Of a stretch of 12,385 bases of DNA, positions 7,692 through 12,385 are shown piece after piece. Numbering within the stretch: the stretch's first letter is position 1; each line of letters starts with the position of its first letter. This stretch comes from Flavobacteriales bacterium UBA2426. GTDB taxonomy: Bacteria > Bacteroidota > Bacteroidia > Flavobacteriales_F > PHOS-HE28. A program made the translations under genes and the position numbers. A model generated the notes under the pieces. It searched no databases, was not told where the DNA came from, and saw nothing but the letters and a program-made list of their open reading frames with translations. The stretch is taken from positions 12,926 to 25,310 of the forward strand of contig DDRC01000241.1 in the NCBI GenBank assembly GCA_002342985.1. The letters are read 5' to 3'.

Positions 7692-7723
7692 TTGTCCGAT
7701 GAGGGCGGGGCCTGCTACCTTCG
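7692..7723 (+). promoter_or_regulatory. Bacteroidetes-type promoter of rpoD
   Basis: TTG at 7692-7694 is followed by 21 nt and TACCTTCG at 7716-7723, a near match to the TAnnTTTG -7 box. Transcription would begin near 7730, giving a leader of about 83 nt before the rpoD ATG at 7813. Spacing is the same as for the promoter at 1617-1648. Confidence 0.6.
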
Positions 7724-7812
7724 CAGCCCGGCTCCTTGGTTCGCCCCAAGTCAATCCGGGCGAGCATTGCGCACTGTAACCCTCTAAGACCCAGACGACC
7801 GTGGCATCAAGG

Positions 7813-8676
7813 ATGCGTCAACTCAAGATTACCAAGTCGATCACCAACAGGGAAAGCCAGTCGCTGGACAAATACCTGCAGGAAATCGGCAAGGAAGGCC
7901 TGATCACCGCCGATCAGGAGGTGGAGCTCGCGCGGCGCATCAAGGAAGGGGATAACAAAGCCTTGGAGAAGCTGGTGAAGGCCAACCTCCGCTTCGTGGT
8001 TTCTGTGGCCAAGCAGTACCAGAACCAGGGCCTTAGCCTGCCCGACCTCATCAACGAGGGCAACCTGGGCCTGATCAAGGCGGCACAGCGCTTCGATGAG
8101 ACGCGCGGCTTCAAGTTCATCAGCTATGCCGTGTGGTGGATCCGCCAGAGCATCCTTCAGGCGCTGGCCGAACAGAGCCGCATCGTGCGCCTGCCGCTCA
8201 ACCAGGTGGGCTCGCTGAACAAGATCAACAAGGCCTTCGCCAAGCTGGAGCAGGAGTTCGAGCGCCCGCCAAGCGCCGATGAGCTCGCCGCCAGCCTCGA
8301 CCTGCCCCCCGAGAAGGTGGCTGACACCATGAAGGTGAGCGGCCGTCACATCAGCATGGATGCTCCCTTCGTGGAGGGCGAGAGCAACAGCCTGCTCGAT
8401 GTGCTGCCCAACAACGATAGCACCCCCGCCGATCGCCTTCTGCTCAACGAGTCGCTGAGCAAGGAGATCGAGCGCGCCCTCAGCACCCTCACCGAGCGCG
8501 AGCGCGACGTGGTGAAGCTCTTCTTCGGCATCGGCATCAACCACGGCCTCACCCTGGAGGAGATCGGCGCCAAGTTCGACCTCACCCGCGAGCGGGTGCG
8601 CCAGATCAAGGAGAAGGCCATCAGGCGATTGCGGCACACCAGCCGCAGCAAGCTGCTGAAGGCCTACCTCGGATGA
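7813..8676 (+). CDS. rpoD: Primary sigma factor RpoD/SigA, Bacteroidetes short form
   Basis: The 287-residue protein is the housekeeping sigma factor that directs RNA polymerase to most promoters. It lacks region 1.1, as Bacteroidetes primary sigma factors do. Region 1.2 is at about 17-43 ([20 protein letters not shown]). Region 2 is at about 58-128, with the -10-reading and melting segment [20 protein letters not shown]. Region 3 is at about 130-205, and region 4 at about 220-275, with the helix-turn-helix [21 protein letters not shown] chose the ATG at 7813 because homologues begin [15 protein letters not shown]; an in-frame GTG at 7801 would add four residues. A promoter lies upstream, and a strong hairpin terminator starts 6 bp after the stop, so it looks monocistronic. 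Confidence 0.97.
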   Translation: MRQLKITKSITNRESQSLDKYLQEIGKEGLITADQEVELARRIKEGDNKALEKLVKANLRFVVSVAKQYQNQGLSLPDLINEGNLGLIKAAQRFDETRGFKFISYAVWWIRQSILQALAEQSRIVRLPLNQVGSLNKINKAFAKLEQEFERPPSADELAASLDLPPEKVADTMKVSGRHISMDAPFVEGESNSLLDVLPNNDSTPADRLLLNESLSKEIERALSTLTERERDVVKLFFGIGINHGLTLEEIGAKFDLTRERVRQIKEKAIRRLRHTSRSKLLKAYLG

Positions 8677-8679
8677 CCC

Positions 8680-8712
8680 TTGCGCCCCGCCTTCGCGGGG
8701 CGCTTGTCTTCG
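8680..8712 (+). promoter_or_regulatory. Possible gap promoter overlapping the rpoD terminator
   Basis: TTG at 8680-8682 is followed by 22 nt and TGTCTTCG at 8705-8712, a one-base variant of the TAnYTTCG box seen elsewhere in the window. Transcription would start near 8719, 28 nt before the gap ATG. The spacer would be the terminator hairpin itself. The A to G change in the box makes this uncertain. Confidence 0.3.
8682..8710 (+). terminator. Rho-independent terminator of rpoD
   Basis: A perfect 9-bp GC-rich stem (GCGCCCCGC at 8682-8690, GCGGGGCGC at 8695-8703) encloses the loop CTTC and is followed by TTGTCTT. It lies directly after the rpoD stop. The T tract is short but typical for this GC content. 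Confidence 0.85.
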
Positions 8713-8746
8713 TACCAGACCACTCATTACACCACCATCAACATCC

Positions 8747-10201
8747 ATGGAAACCCTCGAAGCGAAGACCGGCTATGAGGCCGGACTGAAGGATTTCGTG
8801 GCACGGGAGCGTGCCGCGGTAGAGATGCTGAGCGCCGTCGGCCAGCTCATGTACGGCAAGGGCGTTGAGCTCGTCTTCTTCCGCAACCACCTGCTCGACA
8901 TCAGCACCAGCGAGGCCCTGAACCTCTTCAACTACGCGCAGAACGTGGTGCAGAAGCCGATTGACGTGTTCACTGCCAGCCAGGTGGCCAAGGCGCTGCT
9001 CGAGCTGGACCTGGCCCCGAGCAAGATCGACATCGGCAAGCTCACATGGGAGTTCACCGCTGCCGGCAAGAAGGACCTCGACCGGTTCCTCAACTCCACG
9101 CTCGGCGGGTTCATCGGCGCCGATAAGCACAAGTTCGAGCCCCGCGATGTGGTGCTCTACGGGTTCGGCCGCATCGGCCGCATCGCCGCTCGTGAGCTGG
9201 TGAAGCAGGCCGGCAAGGGACAGCAGCTCCGGCTCCGCGCCATCGTCACCCGCACGCTCACGGACGAGGAGATCGTGAAGCGCGCCGCCCTGCTGCGCAA
9301 TGACAGCGTGCATGGAGCCTTCAAGGGCAGCGTGGTGGAGGACATCGCCGGCAAGGCCCTGGTCATCAACGGGCAACGCGTGCAGCTCATCGCCGCCAAC
9401 AACCCCGAGGACGTCGACTACACGGCCTATGGCATCAGCAACGCCCTCATCATCGACAACACGGGGGCCTTCACCAAGAAGGCCGATCTCGGCCGCCACC
9501 TGAAGGCCAAGGGCGTCAACAAGGTCATCCTTACCGCCCCCGGCAAGGAGATGCCGAATATCGTCTACGGCATCAACCATAAGGATCTGGATGTGGACAA
9601 TGAACAGCTGATCAGCGCCGCCAGCTGCACCACCAATGCCATCTGCCCCGTACTGAAGGTGATGGAGGACAGCGTGGGCATCGAGAAAGGGCACATCGAG
9701 ACGGTTCATGCCTACACCAACGACCAGAACCTGCTGGACAACTACCACAAGAAGCCGCGCCGCGGGCGCAGTGCCGCCATCAACATGGTGATCACCAGCA
9801 CCGGAGCGGGCAGCGCGGTCACCAAGGCCATCCCCAGCCTGAAGGACAAGCTGACCGCGAACGCCGTGCGCGTTCCCACCCCCAACGGCTCGCTGGCCAT
9901 CATGAGCCTGAACCTGAAGCGCGCCGTGACCCGCGATGAGGTGAACGAGATGATCCGGCACGCCGCCCTGAACGGCGATCTGGTGAACCAGATCCACTAC
10001 CAGATCGACCCCGAGCTGGTCAGCAGCGACATCATCGGCGACACCTGCTGCAGCGTGTTCGACAGCAATGCCACCATCGTGGGACCGGATGGCAAGACCG
10101 CTGTGCTCTACGCTTGGTACGATAATGAGTTCGGCTACACCAAGCAGGTGATCCGACTGGCCAAGCATGTGGCCAAGGTGCGCCGCCTGATCTACTACTG
10201 A
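8747..10201 (+). CDS. gap: Glyceraldehyde-3-phosphate dehydrogenase, long form with N-terminal extension
   Basis: The 484-residue enzyme interconverts glyceraldehyde-3-phosphate and 1,3-bisphosphoglycerate with a nicotinamide cofactor. Residues 1-133 are a mostly helical extension absent from the usual 330-340-residue enzyme; I recall similar long forms in Bacteroidetes. The Rossmann motif is YGFGRIGR (138-145). The catalytic cysteine is Cys294 in SAASCTTNA, and the base is His321 in ETVHAYT. STGAGSAVTKAIP (351-363) and RVPTPN are the substrate-binding segments, and WYDNEFGY near 457-464 is the conserved C-terminal motif. Where NAD-specific enzymes have Asp at the end of the second strand (VAIND), this protein reads RAIVTR, with Thr168 then Arg169; that suggests relaxed or NADP preference, which is inference. 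The start is the ATG at 8747. It is followed by a strong terminator and looks monocistronic. Confidence 0.95.
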   Translation: METLEAKTGYEAGLKDFVARERAAVEMLSAVGQLMYGKGVELVFFRNHLLDISTSEALNLFNYAQNVVQKPIDVFTASQVAKALLELDLAPSKIDIGKLTWEFTAAGKKDLDRFLNSTLGGFIGADKHKFEPRDVVLYGFGRIGRIAARELVKQAGKGQQLRLRAIVTRTLTDEEIVKRAALLRNDSVHGAFKGSVVEDIAGKALVINGQRVQLIAANNPEDVDYTAYGISNALIIDNTGAFTKKADLGRHLKAKGVNKVILTAPGKEMPNIVYGINHKDLDVDNEQLISAASCTTNAICPVLKVMEDSVGIEKGHIETVHAYTNDQNLLDNYHKKPRRGRSAAINMVITSTGAGSAVTKAIPSLKDKLTANAVRVPTPNGSLAIMSLNLKRAVTRDEVNEMIRHAALNGDLVNQIHYQIDPELVSSDIIGDTCCSVFDSNATIVGPDGKTAVLYAWYDNEFGYTKQVIRLAKHVAKVRRLIYY

Positions 10202-10220
10202 GCGTTCCCCTTCCCGGCGC

Positions 10221-10246
10221 AAGGCCCCTGCTCCTGCAGGGGCCTT
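10221..10246 (+). terminator. Rho-independent terminator of gap
   Basis: A perfect 11-bp stem (AAGGCCCCTGC at 10221-10231, GCAGGGGCCTT at 10236-10246) encloses the loop TCCT. It starts 19 bp after the gap stop. The tail (CGTCATTTCTG) is only moderately T-rich. Confidence 0.85.
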
Positions 10247-10481
10247 CGTCATTTCTGTCCACGCCAATTGTTGACCGCTCCCTGTTCCGATGGGCAGCCC
10301 AGGCTGCCCGATGACCACGGCTGAGCCGGTATCCGAACATCCGGAGCAGGCGCAATGGTCGTGCTGGCTGAAGCCCCGCCAGAATCCTGCACTACCGGCT
10401 GGCTCCCTGCGCACCGCGCATCTGCGCGCTTGTCCACCATGCCCCACCCATGGCTCGCTGAACCGGAATCCTGGAAAAGAA
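10247..10481. other. Intergenic stretch between two convergent genes, no gene recognised
   Basis: This stretch separates the gap terminator from the terminator of the T9SS protein gene. Short open frames exist on both strands but none has recognisable motifs, and the longest on the plus strand (10290-10538) runs through the terminator hairpin. One perfect 8-bp hairpin is present (GGGCAGCC at 10292-10299, GGCTGCCC at 10302-10309), and a small one (GCGCA TC TGCGC) at 10416-10427. Confidence 0.5.
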
Positions 10482-10507
10482 CCGGGCCGCCCTCTGGGGC
10501 GGCCCGG
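10472..10507 (-). terminator. Rho-independent terminator of the T9SS surface protein gene
   Basis: A perfect 11-bp GC-only stem (10482-10492 with 10497-10507) has a 4-nt loop. On the minus strand it lies 21 bp after the stop codon and is followed by TTCTTTTCC (10481-10473), a good T-rich tail. This orientation fits the minus-strand gene rather than gap. Confidence 0.85.
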
Positions 10508-10528
10508 CAAACAACAGTCCTCCGTATG

Positions 10529-12385
10529 TCAGCGCTGAATCACGACCCGCTCGGTCCAGGTTCGGCCTGCGCCGTTGACTTGCAGCATGTACATGCCGGT
10601 GGCCAGATCAGCGGGAAGCTCAATCGCACCGTTCACATGGCCATCCTGCACCGCCTTGGTGAGGGCCATCACGCGGTTCCCGACGAGGTCGTAGAGGTCC
10701 ACCGTCATGGTACCGGCGGCGCTGGTGAGGCCGTCGATGCGCAGGTTCAGCTGCTCACCGCGGTTGGGGTTCGGCCACACGAGCAGACGGTCGCTGATCG
10801 TGGCTTCGGTTCCGGACACGGGTGCGTTGGTCTCTGCGGCCATGCCCGAGCTTCCGTTGTTGATGGCTACGGTGCAGGTCTCGCCCCAGGGGCACCAGGT
10901 GGCGCCATTGGTCTTGGAGACGCGCACACGCACATTGTAGGTCCGTCCGTCCAACAGCTGGGTGCCCGAGCTCCAGCTCAGGGCAATCCAGTTGGTATTG
11001 GAGTTGCGCGTGAACAGGATGCCTTCTGCCGGGATGGAGAACTCGAACTGGTACTTGTTGGCACCGGGGCGCGACCATGCCCAGATCTTGTTGCTCGACG
11101 GGAACTGGCGCACCACACCGCAGGAGAACTCAGCGAAGCCCTGGCTGTTCACCAACTGGGTCGGCGGGCACTGGGCCAGGGTGGCATCGATCCGGAAGCG
11201 GCAAGTGGGGCCGAATTCGGCGTAGGCGCCCAGCACGCGGCTGCGGACGCGCACGTTATAGAGCACACCGGCCTGCAGCTGGTTGCCCGCCCATCCGTTC
11301 ACGAGGAAGTGGCAGGCACGCGTGGCCGAGGCTGGCAGCCCGTTGGACGTGCTATGGCTCTGGAAGCGCTTGAAGCTGTAGCCGCCGTTGGGGTCGAACC
11401 ACCACATCTGGTAGCCCGTGGTGGCCCGCTCGGTGGAACCGGCCGGGAAGCTGTTCCAGATGGCGGTGACCGCAGGGTTGCCGTTCGCAACGACGTACTC
11501 GGGGCCACCGGTCCACCACTCGCGGTCGCAAGAGGTGGCGATCAGGCGGTCCGTGCCCATGGGCAGGCAGAAGCCCTCGCCATTCGCGATCTGGCTGGTG
11601 TAGCCCACGCTGAAGTTCCCGCGGTTGTCGATGATCCGGCGGTCATTCGGGCGGCGCAGCACGTAACCGCCTCCGCTGATCCCGTCACCGGCATCATCGG
11701 TCACCACCAGGTAGTAGCAGCCATCGGGCAGGCAGATGCTCTCGGTGAAGGTGCCTTGCGGGTAGAGCTGACCTCCGCTGATCGCGAGCGCATTCGTGCC
11801 TTGCGCACGGATCTCCCAAAGGGTGGTGCTGGCGCCGTCGGTCACGATCTCGATCTCCAGCTCGTTGAAGTCGCAGCCGGGACCCACCGGAGTGCCTTCA
11901 CAGACGCAATTGATGTTGAGCGCATCGTTGATGGTGTTCTCATCACCATCATCGCAGGGCGTGCCCGGAACGTTCAGCGTCAGGTTCAGCGTGCTGGTCA
12001 CGCAGCCGTTCACGCTGGTGTAGGTGCCGCTCTGCGCGTAGGCCTGGCCGTTCACGCTCCAGGTGTAGGATGTCCCGCACGCCGTCACGCTCTCGCTCTG
12101 CGTGCTGCTCGCGGTGATCGTCAGCACCAGGATCTCCGTGCTGCAGCCGGTCACTTCCGTGTAGGTGCCGCTCTGGGTGTACGTCACGCCGTTCACCGCC
12201 CAGGTGTAGCTGTCGCAGGCGCTCTCCGTGGTGGTGTTGGTGCCGCTCTGGAGGATCGTGAGGACGAGGATCTCCGTGGCGCAGCCGTTCACAACCGTGT
12301 AGGTGCCGCTTTGGCTGTAGGTCACCCCGTTCACGCTCCAGGTGAAGCTGTCGCAGGCGCTCTCCGTGGTGGTGTTGCTCGTGGT
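10529..12385 (-). CDS. Secreted surface protein with tandem repeats and a T9SS C-terminal sorting domain (5' end beyond window)
   Basis: The frame is open from the right edge to a TGA at 10529, giving the last 618 residues; the GTG at 12334 lies inside a repeat and is not the start. Residues 5-138 are three tandem repeats of about 46 residues. Residues 144-165 form an Asp/Cys-rich linker (CDDGDENTINDALNINCVCE). Residues 171-265 form a beta-rich domain with TDDAGDGISGGG, possibly binding calcium. Residues 280-510 hold two related fibronectin-III-like units, recognised by LYNVRVRSR (375-383) and TYNVRVRVS (482-490). Residues 534-618 are a type A T9SS sorting domain: VWPNPNRGEQLNLRI, then VDLYDLVGNRV, and a basic end VVIQR. 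This tail directs export across the outer membrane and is normally cleaved. An adhesin-like role is inference. A strong terminator follows. Confidence 0.92.
   Translation of the reverse strand, partial: TTSNTTTESACDSFTWSVNGVTYSQSGTYTVVNGCATEILVLTILQSGTNTTTESACDSYTWAVNGVTYTQSGTYTEVTGCSTEILVLTITASSTQSESVTACGTSYTWSVNGQAYAQSGTYTSVNGCVTSTLNLTLNVPGTPCDDGDENTINDALNINCVCEGTPVGPGCDFNELEIEIVTDGASTTLWEIRAQGTNALAISGGQLYPQGTFTESICLPDGCYYLVVTDDAGDGISGGGYVLRRPNDRRIIDNRGNFSVGYTSQIANGEGFCLPMGTDRLIATSCDREWWTGGPEYVVANGNPAVTAIWNSFPAGSTERATTGYQMWWFDPNGGYSFKRFQSHSTSNGLPASATRACHFLVNGWAGNQLQAGVLYNVRVRSRVLGAYAEFGPTCRFRIDATLAQCPPTQLVNSQGFAEFSCGVVRQFPSSNKIWAWSRPGANKYQFEFSIPAEGILFTRNSNTNWIALSWSSGTQLLDGRTYNVRVRVSKTNGATWCPWGETCTVAINNGSSGMAAETNAPVSGTEATISDRLLVWPNPNRGEQLNLRIDGLTSAAGTMTVDLYDLVGNRVMALTKAVQDGHVNGAIELPADLATGMYMLQVNGAGRTWTERVVIQR
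11972..12373 (-). repeat. Tandem 138-bp (46-residue) coding repeats
   Basis: Unit 1 is 12373-12236, unit 2 is 12235-12098, and a diverged third unit is 12097-11972. Each encodes ACxxxYTWxVNGxxYxQSGTYT, then xxxGCxTxxLxLT, with one cysteine near each end that could pair. Units 1 and 2 begin with 28 identical bases, pointing to recent duplication, while unit 3 is clearly older. The residues right of unit 1 (TTSN) look like the end of another copy, so the array probably continues beyond the window. Confidence 0.85.

Noticed and set aside
8738..10510. A 590-codon open frame on the minus strand opposite the whole gap gene
   Set aside because: It mirrors gap codon by codon; high G/C at third positions removes antisense stops. 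It has no recognisable motif and runs through two terminators.
10290..10538. An 82-codon plus-strand open frame after gap
   Set aside because: It crosses the terminator hairpin and the end of the convergent gene, and its composition is not protein-like.
12332..12334. GTG as the start of the T9SS surface protein
   Set aside because: The frame stays open to the right edge and this codon lies inside a repeat unit.
1..12385. tRNA or rRNA genes, CRISPR arrays, insertion sequences, phage or defence genes
   Set aside because: I looked on both strands and saw no supporting structure, direct-repeat array or family motif.

Overview
The window looks like chromosomal DNA of a GC-rich member of the Bacteroidota, most likely near the Flavobacteriales. 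Five signs agree. The primary sigma factor is a short form without region 1.1 and starts [15 protein letters not shown]. One surface protein ends in a type IX secretion (T9SS) sorting domain. A second surface protein is built of PKD-like domains. Glyceraldehyde-3-phosphate dehydrogenase is the long form with an N-terminal extension. Gene starts lack Shine-Dalgarno sequences, and several are preceded by boxes resembling the Bacteroidetes promoter (TTG, about 21 nt, then TAnnTTTG), here mostly as TAcyTTCG.

Layout, left to right. 1-1593 (minus) is the N-terminal 531 residues of a large secreted PKD-like protein that runs off the left edge. 1681-4476 (minus) holds three closely packed genes: an alpha/beta hydrolase, histidine ammonia-lyase (hutH) and a lipoprotein of unknown function. 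They follow hisS (4496-5836, minus), so transcription from the hisS side probably runs hisS, lipoprotein, hutH, hydrolase. The hisS/htrA divergent gap (5837-6182) carries a hisS promoter box and a coding-like, frameshifted stretch on the plus strand that reads like a remnant of a GT51 peptidoglycan transglycosylase (PBP1 type). Then three plus-strand genes follow: an HtrA/Do protease (6182-7643), rpoD (7813-8676, own promoter, strong terminator) and gap (8747-10201, strong terminator). After about 230 bp with no recognised gene, a second terminator closes a minus-strand T9SS surface protein whose N-terminus lies beyond the right edge (10529-12385).

Functionally this is mostly core housekeeping (tRNA charging, envelope quality control, the primary sigma factor, glycolysis or gluconeogenesis) between two large secreted surface proteins. 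I found no tRNA, rRNA, CRISPR array, insertion sequence, phage gene or defence system. The items most worth a second look are the GT51 remnant, the repeated promoter variant, the GAPDH cofactor-site change and the unknown lipoprotein beside hisS and hutH.
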